From Tragulus kanchil (lineage: Eukaryota > Chordata > Mammalia > Artiodactyla > Tragulidae), in assembly GCA_022376925.1 (NCBI GenBank), contig JAIOJX010000001.1:35434170-35498169 (forward strand): 64,000 bases of DNA. Direction: 5' to 3'. This document shows positions 11,418-22,648 of this stretch, piece after piece. How positions within the stretch are numbered: position 1 is the stretch's first letter; each line of letters opens with the position of its first letter. The notes below the pieces were generated by a model. That model saw only the letters and a program-made list of their open reading frames with translations. It had not been told where the DNA came from and ran no database searches. The translations under genes and the position numbers were made by a program.

Positions 11418-13660
11418 AAACTGTGCCTTTTTTGAGAGAAAAAGGAGGTGGATCTCAAGGGCTGTTGGGCTGTTACAGTGATTTACAGTCACCTACAGAC
11501 CCTCACCATTATTTCCACTAGAAAAGGCTAAACACCAGCCACTGCTAAGGGGACGTGCAGTGCACAAATGACAGATTCCTGAGGTCATGATCAAATGAAA
11601 ATTCCGTCTACTGAGTCTCATTTTCATCAACGGGATTAGCAGGGAATCCTCTAGTTTCTGGACGATTTATGGGTACCTCCATGAAATTTGAGAATAGATT
11701 CTAAGTAAAGACCTTTGAATGAAAAGCAAGCCAATCTCTAAAATTACTGATTTGTAAGGTTCGTCTAAAGGCATTAAGATTCATCGGCAGTTGGGGTCTG
11801 CAGAGAGTCTGTCCTTTGAAGCCAGAATGAAAGCCATTCAGCAGTCTTCTCTGACACCTAATACTACAGAGTTCAGCCAAGAAGGAAAGAATCGTGGCTC
11901 ACCACTCTCTAAACTGGTCACAATTGATTAAAGACCTGACCACTTTACTATAGATTCATTTAATCCATCAATTTATAAATCATATTGAAAGTACACTGGC
12001 TTTGTTCATAAGGATAGGTTTTTAAAGTTTTATATGCTATTTGAAAGCTATTTCCTGTGCAGTCCGAAGAAAATATTTTCAATGTGGTACAAATTAGCTT
12101 AAATCGACAAGTCCTTCATATCAACTAGGAAATCTTGTTTTATATACATCTTTTTTTCTGATCACAAAATAGAGTAACTTGAGTCAATAAAAAAGGAAGG
12201 ATGGATGAAATAGACTATACATATATTAAAAATGGTAATACAAATCTCACTGCAACTTGGGCTTTTTTTTCCTGCCCCACCGCTTAATTTTGGTGCAGAG
12301 ACTAGATGTGGGAAGGGGTATTAAGAAAGAGGGGACAGGAATTTCAGAGGTTTCAGAGTTTAAGAGGGGAATGTTTAAGAGGGGAAAGGGTGAGACATTC
12401 CCCTCGAAAGAAGTGTAAGTAAATGATAGACCCAGGAAACGATGCTGTTCCTTCCTGGAATTAGAGAAAGGCAAAGGCAAACAGCGGGGAACTATGGTCA
12501 CCCTCTGGTATTGTTACAAAATGACAGGGCCCCGATGATAGGAGGCTGGCGCCGCTGCATTACAAAACTGTGCCTTTTTGAGAGAAAAGGAGGTGGATCT
12601 GGGGGCAGTGTTACAGTCACCTACAGACCCTCACCATTATTTCCACTAGAAAAGGCTAAACACCAGCCACTGCTAAGGGGACGTGCAGTGCACAAATGAC
12701 AGATTCCTGAGGTCATGATCAAATGAAAATTCCGTCTACTGAGTCTCATTTTCATCAACGGGATTAGCAGGGAATCCTCTAGTTTCTGGACGATTTATGG
12801 GTACCTCCATGAAATTTGAGAATAGATTCTAAGTAAAGACCTTTGAATGAAAAGCAAGCCAATCTCTAAAATTACTGATTTGTAAGGTTCGTCTAAAGGC
12901 ATTAAGATTCATCGGCAGTTGGGGTCTGCAGAGAGTCTGTCCTTTGAAGCCAGAATGAAAGCCATTCAGCAGTCTTCTCTGACACCTAATACTACAGAGT
13001 TCAGCCAAGAAGGAAAGAATCGTGGCTCACCACTCTCTAAACTGGTCACAATTGATTAAAGACCTGACCACTTTACTATAGATTCATTTAATCCATCAAT
13101 TTATAAATCATATTGAAAGTACACTGGCTTTGTTCATAAGGATAGGTTTTTAAAGTTTTATATGCTATTTGAAAGCTATTTCCTGTGCAGTCCGAAGAAA
13201 ATATTTTCAATGTGGTACAAATTAGCTTAAATCGACAAGTCCTTCATATCAACTAGGAAATCTTGTTTTATATACATCTTTTTTTCTGATCACAAAATAG
13301 AGTAACTTGAGTCAATAAAAAAGGAAGGATGGATGAAATAGACTATACATATATTAAAAATGGTAATACAAATCTCACTGCAACTTGGGCTTTTTTTTCC
13401 TGCCCCACCGCTTAATTTTGGTGCAGAGACTAGATGTGGGAAGGGGTATTAAGAAAGAGGGGACAGGAATTTCAGAGGTTTCAGAGTTTAAGAGGGGAAT
13501 GTTTAAGAGGGGAAAGGGTGAGACATTCCCCTCGAAAGAAGTGTAAGTAAATGATAGACCCAGGAAACGATGCTGTTCCTTCCTGGAATTAGAGAAAGGC
13601 AAAGGCAAACATCGGAGAACTATGGTCACTTCTGGCTTCTGGTATTGTTACAGAGGAAAA
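11418..13660 (+). repeat. Tandem direct duplication 4 (1,128-bp offset)
   Basis: Copy 1 starts near 11418 and ends near 12540; copy 2 starts near 12556 and ends near 13660. Both sides of the junction are degraded. The end of copy 1 (12495-12550) drops many bases relative to 13613-13720, including a long poly-G run at 13682-13692. The start of copy 2 lacks bases present at 11425-11480. The body in between is identical by eye. Confidence 0.88.
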
Positions 13661-13754
13661 GAGTGACAGGGCCCCGTGTGATGGGGGGGGGGGAGGTACG
13701 GGGCAGGCTGGCGCCTGCCGCACTGCTTGTGGGAGTGGAGGTTGGGGGCCAGAG

Positions 13755-13960
13755 CTCACTGGTGACGCGGTCGTCATGTGACCAGTGCTGCCTGGAGCAG
13801 AAGTACTGCTAGTCGCCTCCGTCTGGGTACCAGCCCCCTATCACTCTGCAGGCGCGTGAAGGAAGAAGGAAAGTAGCCACGGGCGTTTCAGGTTGGTGTG
13901 AGCGTGGGCTCTGCTTGGAGGGAGATGGGGATGGGCGAAGGCCAAGAGCGCCACGGATCC
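13755..13960 (+). promoter_or_regulatory. ARMCX6: ARMCX6 promoter region with CRE/E-box pair
   Basis: CpG-rich DNA upstream of ARMCX6 with TGACGCG (about 13763-13769) and CGTCATGTGACC (13772-13783) side by side. This echoes the CACGTGAG plus TACGTCAT pair at the ARMCX3 promoter. No TATA box. Leader exons probably lie between here and 16.2 kb, with a candidate acceptor ending CCCATAG near 16114 or CATTCAG near 16209. Most of this leader is duplicated at 15023-16124, so the assembly shows two versions of it. Confidence 0.55.
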
Positions 13961-16124
13961 GGGTTCCAGCAGACGGGATCTGTGTCCCCTGCTCGCCCAC
14001 TTTCTCAATACCGCCGTCCCCCTCTTCAGGCTCATTTTAGTGGAGAGAACTCGCGGACTTCGGGCGGCGGCGAGGAAAGTGAACGGCTGGTTCAGAGACT
14101 CCGAGGAAAAAAAGGTTCCACGATCAGGGCACTCGAGTCCCGAGGGCTGCTCCGTCCACCTAGCACTCTGTCCCCTCGGTCGGGCCCCCCATCGGTCTGC
14201 AGGTTTGTAGATCTGTTGGCCAGTAGGTAGCCCAAAAAAGTCGCGGCGTGGCAAGGACCAAAGTGCTTTGGGACTGTGCAGGTCGGTGTGAGGGTGGGAT
14301 GCGCCCTGGCCCCTGGGTGGGGGTGGCGGTGGGGGATGGAGGGGCTGGGATCGGTGCCAGCCGGGTCCCAGTCGCCCTCTCCCGGCCCCTTCTTTCTCCA
14401 CACCCCCTCCCATTTCAGTGCAGGGAAAGGGGTGTGGCGGCCTTTGCTGGGGAAATGGCGGACGACAAGGGGGGGAGGGGTGGGGAACCCAGCCTTAGGA
14501 AAGTCAGGAGGGTGTGAGAAATATTTTCAATTCAAAGGCTGGAAATTCAGAAAAGGGACCTGTGGTCTCATTGCTGATCCATCCACGACACTTTCAATTC
14601 TGCAAAGCCGGCTATCTATCTTTCCATCTGTCCTTCTGCCAGACTGTCCATCAATCACTGTGGAAGGCGCACTGACCACAGAAGACAAGAGAAGAAGAAG
14701 GAATTTACCCGACTTTGGTAGAGGTTGGTAGGTGAGACTTCCTCTGAGCCTCTGGGGGTGGGGATGTAGACAAGGAGGAGACTACCTGTCACCCTCCTGG
14801 CTGTCACAGCCCAGCCCCAACTCCTGCCCTTCCCTGTAGGCTCTGACAGAGAAATAGTGTGTCCTACGGGTCTAAGACAGGATGACACAAAAGAACAAAG
14901 AACTAGTTGCCAAATCCACCTCTCTCAACCCGAACTCAAACTCCACTCTCTCTGTCTGGTGAGGCAAAAATCCAGGCATGGCCCGAAGCACTAATAGCAT
15001 TTTTTACCCATAGATTCATCACGGAGATGGGGATGGGCGAAGGCCAAGAGCGCCACGGATCCGGGTTCCAGCAGACGGGATCTGTGTCCCCTGCTCGCCC
15101 ACTTTCTCAATACCGCCGTCCCCCTCTTCAGGCTCATTTTAGTGGAGAGAACTCGCGGACTTCGGGCGGCGGCGAGGAAAGTGAACGGCTGGTTCAGAGA
15201 CTCCGAGGAAAAAAAGGTTCCACGATCAGGGCACTCGAGTCCCGAGGGCTGCTCCGTCCACCTAGCACTCTGTCCCCTCGGTCGGGCCCCCCATCGGTCT
15301 GCAGGTTTGTAGATCTGTTGGCCAGTAGGTAGCCCAAAAAAGTCGCGGCGTGGCAAGGACCAAAGTGCTTTGGGACTGTGCAGGTCGGTGTGAGGGTGGG
15401 ATGCGCCCTGGCCCCTGGGTGGGGGTGGCGGTGGGGGATGGGGGGGCTGGGATCGGTGCCAGCCGGGTCCCAGTCGCCCTCTCCCGGCCCCTTCTTTCTC
15501 CACACCCCCTCCCATTTCAGTGCAGGGAAAGGGGTGTGGCGGCCTTTGCTGGGGAAATGGCGGACGACAAGGGGGGGAGGGGTGGGGAACCCAGCCTTAG
15601 GAAAGTCAGGAGGGTGTGAGAAATATTTTCAATTCAAAGGCTGGAAATTCAGAAAAGGGACCTGTGGTCTCATTGCTGATCCATCCACGACACTTTCAAT
15701 TCTGCAAAGCCGGCTATCTATCTTTCCATCTGTCCTTCTGCCAGACTGTCCATCAATCACTGTGGAAGGCGCACTGACCACAGAAGACAAGAGAAGAAGA
15801 AGGAATTTACCCGACTTTGGTAGAGGTTGGTAGGTGAGACTTCCTCTGAGCCTCTGGGGGTGGGGATGTAGACAAGGAGGAGACTACCTGTCACCCTCCT
15901 GGCTGTCACAGCCCAGCCCCAACTCCTGCCCTTCCCTGTAGGCTCTGACAGAGAAATAGTGTGTCCTACGGGTCTAAGACAGGATGACACAAAAGAACAA
16001 AGAACTAGTTGCCAAATCCACCTCTCTCAACCCGAACTCAAACTCCACTCTCTCTGTCTGGTGAGGCAAAAATCCAGGCATGGCCCGAAGCACTAATAGC
16101 ATTTTTTACCCATAGATTCATCAC
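13921..16124 (+). repeat. Tandem direct duplication 5 (1,102-bp offset)
   Basis: Copy 1 is 13921-15022 and copy 2 is 15023-16124. It covers the ARMCX6 CpG-rich leader. This is the cleanest of the sixteen: I see one A/G difference near 14340 versus 15442 and no decayed tail. Every open frame in it appears twice with the same offset and is a GC by-product. Confidence 0.9.
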
Positions 16125-16260
16125 AGGGGAGCTTCGCGAGCCTGGTATAAGCTGAAGATATCTCCCCTAACCCATCACTCACCCTGGCCTTAAGAGCCCT
16201 CTCATTCAGGTGAAGCAAGGCCCTCTCCTGTCCTGCCTGCGGGCTGGAACGGACCTGAGC

Positions 16261-17166
16261 ATGGGACGGGCTCGGGAAGTGGGTTGGATGGCCGCAGGAC
16301 TGATGATTGGGGCTGGCGCCTGCTACTGTGTTTACAAACTAACCATAGGAAGATCTGCCGGTGAGAAGCTGGAGGAGGAGGAAGAAGAATGGGATGATGA
16401 GCAGGAGCTGGATGAGGAGGAGTCCGAGATTTGGTTTGATCTGACAACTATGGCTCGTCCCTGGAGTGAGGACGGGGACTGGACTGAACCGGGGGCCCCT
16501 GGTGGCACCGAGGACAGGCCTTCAGGCGGGGGCAAAGCCAATCGAACACACCTGGTAAAACAGCGTCCTTTCCCTTATGAACACAAAAATGCTTGGAGTG
16601 CTCAAAGCTTTAACAATTTCAGTTGTGTTCTTGGCCTCTCCAAGTGCCCTTTCATTCAGGGAAAAGGGTTGTTCGCTCAGCCCAAGGAGGCCGGTCTTTC
16701 ATTCAGCCATGCTATCAACAGTCGTTTGGCGAGCCTCTCCATTGCTAGAAATACAATCCCGACTCCCGAGCCTGCCGGTGAGGAGGAAAAGGCTTGGTGC
16801 GCCCCGGGTGACTTGACGGCCAGGGTGGAAAATCAGGGCCAGGTTCAGATGGGCATCAGCCGAGTGGGTCGGGAGACGGGCTCACTTTGCTGCAACTCCC
16901 TCCTGCAGCAGGCCGGGTTGAATCTGTTCATAAGCCTGACAGTGAGGAGTCGCACGCTTGCCAAGTCCGTCTCGGACTTGAAGTTTCCTCTGACACCAGA
17001 GGGAAGTGAATGTGCTGAGGGGCAGGTTGTGAAACCCCTGACGGGCTTGTCTGGGAGGCCCGCCTGGTGCGGGGAGTTGCTGGGAGCCCAAACGCTGCCC
17101 TCCTTCCTGCCCTTCTTGATGAGGAACAGACCCGGGTGGGTCCTCTCAGAAAGCCTGGCCTCTTAA
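16261..17166 (+). CDS. ARMCX6: ARMCX6, armadillo repeat-containing X-linked 6
   Basis: Complete 301-residue protein; the human protein is about 300 residues. Start at 16261 (MGRAREVGW), the family N-terminus; the in-frame upstream ATG at 16210 is not used in family members. Visible: a hydrophobic anchor at about residues 9-25 ([18 protein letters not shown]), an acidic run at about 35-57, a Trp/Pro-rich section (ARPWSEDGDW), a conserved GGTEDRPSGGGKAN block near 81-94, RPFPYEHKN at 102-110, then an armadillo-like C-terminal half shorter than in ARMCX3. Function is not well defined; probably a mitochondrial family member by homology. Codons 1-118 look strongly conserved with human as I recall it; from codon 119/120, where the inverted repeat begins, divergence and GC rise sharply. 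A likely last-exon acceptor is at 16198-16209. Confidence 0.95.
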   Translation: MGRAREVGWMAAGLMIGAGACYCVYKLTIGRSAGEKLEEEEEEWDDEQELDEEESEIWFDLTTMARPWSEDGDWTEPGAPGGTEDRPSGGGKANRTHLVKQRPFPYEHKNAWSAQSFNNFSCVLGLSKCPFIQGKGLFAQPKEAGLSFSHAINSRLASLSIARNTIPTPEPAGEEEKAWCAPGDLTARVENQGQVQMGISRVGRETGSLCCNSLLQQAGLNLFISLTVRSRTLAKSVSDLKFPLTPEGSECAEGQVVKPLTGLSGRPAWCGELLGAQTLPSFLPFLMRNRPGWVLSESLAS

Positions 17167-17756
17167 GCGGCCCCCTCCAGCAGGGTGGGACTGAGCCACC
17201 CCCGAACAAAGCCCCGTCGGTGGGTGAGAGCACACTTACTTGTGTTCTCAAAGACGCTGCAGTGGGTGCTATGGAAGACCCAGCCGTAGCTGGACCGACA
17301 CAGCTCTGGGTGAAGGTTGCACTCGCTAGATCCAGGACCACGCTCTCACTGGCTAGACAGGGGTTCCCACAGAGCTTTGAGTAACCTCTTGGTTTTGCAG
17401 TCTGCAGGCAGTGCACGTAGTAAATTGCTCCCTGGCAGCCTTCTTCCTGTGGCAAAGGGATCACTTCAGCTGCCAGCTGCGGTTAAACAACAATGTGTTC
17501 TAGCCTCACAAGAGATGCCTTGCCTGTGGTGGTCTCCGGGTCTGAGCGGGACCGTGGCGGGGGAGACCAGACCCGTGGGGGAGCTTGTGCCGAAAATGGA
17601 TGGGTTGCTGCTTAGGGGGAATGCTCTCTGCTTGCTCTCTGTTCTCCGTGAGCCTATGAAAGATGGACCCATTCAGCCAAAAAGTACACTCCTCTTCTGT
17701 GTGCTGTACTGCCTTAGCCTTGTCCACCAAATCTGCATTTTCATGTTATCAGCATC

Positions 17757-17762
17757 AATAAA
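17757..17762 (+). terminator. ARMCX6: Candidate ARMCX6 poly(A) signal
   Basis: AATAAA followed by a GT-rich stretch, about 590 bases after the ARMCX6 stop and the first canonical signal. Repeated at about 18940-18945 by duplication 6. Its inverted counterparts are TTTATT at 42025-42030 and 43183-43188. Confidence 0.55.
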
Positions 17763-18229
17763 GCTGCGTGCTTTTCACTGGCAACAACCAGAGGTGGTAC
17801 TTGTGCTTGAGTTTCTAGTCTGCGTGAAGGGCAAGACCCAACGACATAATCCATGCTAACTATCTGGGGGCACTGGCCCTGGCAGAGGCCCGCTGAGCAG
17901 TGCCCACAGGAGGCAGGGGATGAGATGGGCTGCAGGGTGCAGGAGAGGCCTCCAGAAGGGGCTGGGGCCGGGGCGGAGCTGGGAGAGGGCTGGAGGGGGA
18001 TTAAGAAGGACTCTTGGGAGCACTGAGAGAGCCAGCGCCTGTGAGGCAGGCAGCACAGTGCCTGGCGAGAGGCACCCTTCCTCAGTGAAGGACGCCCGCT
18101 GGCCTAGGGAGGAAGGTCAGCATCCTTGGGGCTTGTCCATCCATCCTTGGGGTTAATCTATCCGTCCTGGGAGCCACTGGGCAGCCCACCCCTGACATTC
18201 GATGCACAGGTACAGCAGTGACCGGGCCA

Positions 18230-18349
18230 CTTGTCTGGGAGGCCCGCCTGGTGCGGGAGTTGCTGGGAGCCCAAACGCTGCCCTCCTTCCTGCCCTTCTT
18301 GATGAGGAACAGACCCGGGTGGGTCCTCTCAGAAAGCCTGGCCTCTTAA
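18230..18349 (+). pseudogene. ARMCX6: Duplicate of the ARMCX6 coding tail
   Basis: Repeats the last 40 or so codons of ARMCX6 including the TAA. One G is missing near 18255 (CGGGAG instead of CGGGGAG), which breaks the frame. Produced by duplication 6 and not expected to exist in the genome. Confidence 0.85.
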
Positions 18350-20513
18350 GCGGCCCCCTCCAGCAGGGTGGGACTGAGCCACCCCCGAACAAAGCCCCGT
18401 CGGTGGGTGAGAGCACACTTACTTGTGTTCTCAAAGACGCTGCAGTGGGTGCTATGGAAGACCCAGCCGTAGCTGGACCGACACAGCTCTGGGTGAAGGT
18501 TGCACTCGCTAGATCCAGGACCACGCTCTCACTGGCTAGACAGGGGTTCCCACAGAGCTTTGAGTAACCTCTTGGTTTTGCAGTCTGCAGGCAGTGCACG
18601 TAGTAAATTGCTCCCTGGCAGCCTTCTTCCTGTGGCAAAGGGATCACTTCAGCTGCCAGCTGCGGTTAAACAACAATGTGTTCTAGCCTCACAAGAGATG
18701 CCTTGCCTGTGGTGGTCTCCGGGTCTGAGCGGGACCGTGGCGGGGGAGACCAGACCCGTGGGGGAGCTTGTGCCGAAAATGGATGGGTTGCTGCTTAGGG
18801 GGAATGCTCTCTGCTTGCTCTCTGTTCTCCGTGAGCCTATGAAAGATGGACCCATTCAGCCAAAAAGTACACTCCTCTTCTGTGTGCTGTACTGCCTTAG
18901 CCTTGTCCACCAAATCTGCATTTTCATGTTATCAGCATCAATAAAGCTGCGTGCTTTTCACTGGCAACAACCAGAGGTGGTACTTGTGCTTGAGTTTCTA
19001 GTCTGCGTGAAGGGCAAGACCCAACGACATAATCCATGCTAACTATCTGGGGGCACTGGCCCTGGCAGAGGCCCGCTGAGCAGTGCCCACAGGAGGCAGG
19101 GGATGAGATGGGCTGCAGGGTGCAGGAGAGGCCTCCAGAAGGGGCTGGGGCCGGGGCGGAGCTGGGGAGAGGGCTGGAGGGGGGGATTAAGAAGGACTCT
19201 TGGGAGCACTGAGAGAGCCAGCGCCTGTGAGGCAGGCAGCACAGTGCCTGGCGCAGAGGCACCCTTCCCTCAGTGAAGGACGCCTTCGCTGGCCTAGGGA
19301 GGAAGGTCAGCATCCTTGGGGCTTGTCCATCCATCCTTGGGGTTAATCTATCCGTCCTTGGGAGCCACTGGGCAGCCCACCCCTGACATTCGATGCACAG
19401 GTACAGCAGTGACCGGGGCCACTTGCCCGGTGCCTGCTTTGTGTGTGCTCTCTCGCCTGAGAAGCAGGGATGCAAGCTCCTTGCAGGCCCCCTCCCTCCT
19501 TGGGATGCCAAGCCCCCATTCCTGGCCGAGCGGGAAGGCTTGGCGCTCGCTTCTTCCTCCGGGGATCCTCCTCTCTGCCCTGTGCCTGGTACTTCTGTGG
19601 GATCCGGGAAAGGGACGGTGGAGGCTTCCACGGATGCCCGAGGGACTGGGAGGCCCGATGCTGAGGGCCGTGGCATGGCCGTGGCTGGCGCGTCCCTCAG
19701 GAGACACATTCCTGTGGTCCATGCCAGCTCCTGGCACTCCTTGGAGGGAAGGAAGAATGCCGCTCTGCACACTGAATGCTCCAAGAATCTGTCTGTGCAA
19801 CCTCTTCCACTCCACCCCTCCCCGACCCCAACATTTCCAGACCCCTCCCAGCAAAGCCACGTTCCCTGGGCGTTTTGACACGTCACGAAGTGGCCCTCCT
19901 CCTCAAAGCCCTGGCTCACAGAGGGGCCAAGGGGCTTCCTTTGGCCAGCACTGCCTCTGAGCCCGGTGCCCTCTCCTGGTGCCCCTGGGCTGTGGCTCTG
20001 AGCAGCGGGGCCCTGGCCGTCAGCGATGTCCAGGTGTCCTGCCTTCTGACTGCCCTCCGCCATACGGAGCGCACTTTTAGTTGGACGTTTCCCTCTCTTC
20101 TTCTGGAGTCTGGGACGGTGCTTTGCCACTCTGCTGCTGTTACGCCCCCGCCCCACGGTTTGGGCTGCCTAGTGCTCACGGGGGCCTGCCGGGACGCAGC
20201 CCCTTCCCAGGCCCTGGCACCTTGACTGGCCAGCACGTACTGTGGATGCTGTGACGCCACAGCCCCAGCAAGCTTCTCCCGGCGGAGGCTGCCTTTCCTG
20301 GCTCTGGGGCCCTCTCCCGTTCCCTAAGACCTACTAAGGGAATCCTCTCTTCTTGCCTAGCCAGCCTCAGGTGGGCAGGGCGATCTGTTTCCTAGACAGG
20401 ACTGCCCTCAGGCAGCCCCCATTCACTTGTTCAGTGGAGCCTGCTGGCCAGGGGCATCTTCAGGGAGATCTTGTATCGCCCAGCCTCTGAGATCTCAGTC
20501 AAAAGCCAGAGCA

Positions 20514-20580
20514 TGGCTCCTGGCTCCTGGCTCCTGGCTCCTGGCTCCTGGCTCCTGGCTCCTGGCTCCTGGCTCCTGGC
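20514..20580 (+). repeat. Seven-base minisatellite (TGGCTCC)n, left arm
   Basis: Perfect head-to-tail TGGCTCC units, about 9.6 copies in 67 bases. The mirror tract at 40397-40463 in the right arm has the same length and no interruptions. Confidence 0.95.
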
Positions 20581-22648
20581 TTGGGGTCCCAAACTGCCAG
20601 GTGCTTCCCTTCTCCTCTGCACTCTGCCCAGTCCCTGCTTGAGTCCCAGGCAGGCAGCCCTCCACCGTCTCCGAGGCAGGCACTTGGCGCTTTCAGGCAG
20701 CAGCTGACTCCTGGCGCAGGCAGGGACGAGGAAACCTCTGCCCCATCTCCTGAGCGGCCCTGTCACAGGGCAGTCTGCAAGCGACAATGTGTCTCCCTGG
20801 TGGGGTCTTGGCCCAGGTCACGACCCCTCTCCACGGGCTGGCACTGGCCTTCTGGAAACACTCCTGGTGTGGGGAAGCTCCGGGCTCTGGCCAGCCTCGG
20901 TGGCCCTTGGTCCGCTGCTGTGCCGGGCCAGGGGCCCAGGTCCCCGGGGAGGCTGCCTTCCCCTGTGGAGGGGACTGGAGCAGGAGGCACGCCTGCCAGT
21001 CCGGGTCTGAGGAAGACACTCGAAGGCTTTCAGCACTGGAAAGGCCAAGGTGCCCTTCTCCCATGCTGAACAACCGCAGGAAAAAACAGAGACAGCAGGG
21101 GACCACCCAGCACAAGCTCAGAGCCACCTGTCTGCTGCGACCCGCCGAGTTTCTGGCCTGGTGTCCCGGTGACAGACCTTAGACGAGGTCCTCGGAGCTT
21201 GTGCTTGCCACACCGCGTGGGAGGGGCCTGCCTGGATGGGGCCGCCCTAGCCGCGGCTGTGAGTTGGCACATCTGGAACTGCCCCCACAGACTGCCCTCC
21301 AGCTCCAGAAAGGGTCCCGCTTTCCCTTCTCCTTCCCCATCATCCTGCCTACACGGGTGGCCCTAGGTGCGGGCCTCCGCCCTTACTCCCAGGGCCCTCC
21401 CTGCCGGCTCCCTCTCCTGGAGGTGGGACCTGCCCCGCTCCCCCTCCCTGACCAAAGCCCAGGCTGGGTGGCCTCCTGGCGGGTACCCCGCTGCACCCCA
21501 AGGACTGCATCCATCCCCATGGGGCCCTTCCTGCCCCCGCTCAGGGCACTTTGACCCCCAGGGCCCTCACTCGGAAGTGTCAGGGGCCAGGCACAGCCCT
21601 GGCCAAGTCCAGGCAAGTCCCTCTGCGGGGCCACCTCAGCACCCTCGGCTGCGAGTCTGACCTCAGCGGGCAGCCGTGGTCCCCAGCCATGTCCTGGGCC
21701 GCGTGGTGGTTCTGAGGCGGGGTGGCCATTGGAGCACGGCCCTGCGTGGCCCCGGCCAGTCCCTTGTCGCACACTCTCGCTGCAGACATCGCCTCACACG
21801 CTGCTGTCACTCCTCTTCACTTTGCTCACGCCTCCCTCCCTCCCCCGCCTCCCCAGGTTCACTTTCCCTTATTGCCTCTTGCTTCTGTGGTGGCTTGGGA
21901 GGACCTTCTCCATTTCCCGACTACAGAAGGAGTCTCGCTGTGCTTTCCGAATTCTTGCCCGCCTTTCCACGTCAAGGCGTGCTTCAGGCATAGGCCGGGA
22001 ATTCCCTCTTGTGTAAGGTGAGAGCTGTCATCCAAGGGGCTCCTTTTCCCAACGGATCACCTGTTCCCTGGCACCACCTGGCCCTCCACCTCCTGGTAGA
22101 GCTGGTGCCTCTGGGACCTCCTGCCCCAGCAGAGCAGCCTCCGTGGCTTCCTTGCTGTGGAATTCCTCTTGGGCACACCCCTTGCTCCCAGGAACCCCTC
22201 CCTGACTCGGGGACTCTCTGCTCACTGGGTGGTCCGGGGCGGGTAGGGGGGGCGGTGTTGGTAGGGAGGATGTGCTGGTGCTTGTGAGCCGGAGCCCCAC
22301 CCCCGACCCAGGACCTTCTCAAGATGTGTTCTGGCCCAGGAAGCCCCTGCCCTGCCTGCTCTAGCACTAAGTTAGACGGGACTGCTTTCTTCCCTCACTC
22401 AACTGCCTCATTTTGTGAGACAAAGCTTGTTGGAGCTCACTGTGTGGTGGATATTATTGTAAATCGGTCATATAATATATTCTATGATGTATGTTTTTGT
22501 TTTCTGGTATATTAAAAATTATCTTTTTAAATTATCTCTCAAGATTGTGTCATCATACACAATTAAAGGCATAATACTTTTTGCCTCTTTGTGGATATGT
22601 TGTGTTTGCTTGGGAAAAAGTCAGTAAGAGACTCACTTTTTTCCTGTA

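Larger units (their letters stand above)
17046..19425 (+). repeat. Tandem direct duplication 6 (1,183-bp offset)
   Basis: Copy 1 is 17046-18229 and copy 2 is 18230 to about 19425. It repeats the last 40 codons of ARMCX6, the 3' UTR and downstream GC-rich DNA. The end of copy 1 (about 17960-18229) drops bases in G and C runs compared with 19150-19420. The right arm of the inverted repeat has no such duplication at the matching place, which argues that it is an assembly fault. Confidence 0.92.
17867..22430. other. GC-rich non-coding block in the left arm
   Basis: After the ARMCX6 poly(A) signal the arm holds GC-rich DNA with many open frames on both strands, the longest being 410 codons on the minus strand at 18924-20156. 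The frames have low-complexity, Pro/Gly/Arg-rich translations, shift between copies and resemble no family I know. I see no SINE or L1 in the block, which is unusual for this window. It contains the seven-base minisatellite at 20514. Confidence 0.6.
16617..22431 (+). repeat. Left arm of a large inverted repeat
   Basis: Matches the reverse complement of 36266-44328. The outer edge lies in ARMCX6 (first shared bases TTTCAGTTGTG at 16617; right-arm counterpart ends at 44328). The inner edge lies at the CAAAGCTTGTT at 22421-22431, opposite 36266. Raw length is 5,815; without the 1,183-bp tandem duplication it is about 4,631. The arm is strikingly GC-rich and the composition drops to AT-rich immediately past 22.43 kb. 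Few differences from the other arm are visible, for example Gly to Ser at about 16693 and a small cluster near 21650-21715. Confidence 0.92.

Noticed and set aside
13841..15515. Paired 100-190-codon ORFs about the ARMCX6 leader
   Set aside because: Byproducts of CpG-rich DNA, duplicated with a 1,102-base offset; no conservation visible and both strands are open.
16210..16260. Seventeen-codon upstream extension of ARMCX6
   Set aside because: In frame, but the family starts at MGRAR/MGYAR, and a likely splice acceptor ends at 16209.
18924..20156. 410-codon minus-strand ORF in the left arm, with 340- and 325-codon counterparts at 42182-43204 and 41069-42046
   Set aside because: Low-complexity GC-rich translation, several equally open frames on both strands, frame shifts between copies, no recognised domain and no splice or promoter context. 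Part of it is antisense to the ARMCX6 3' region.
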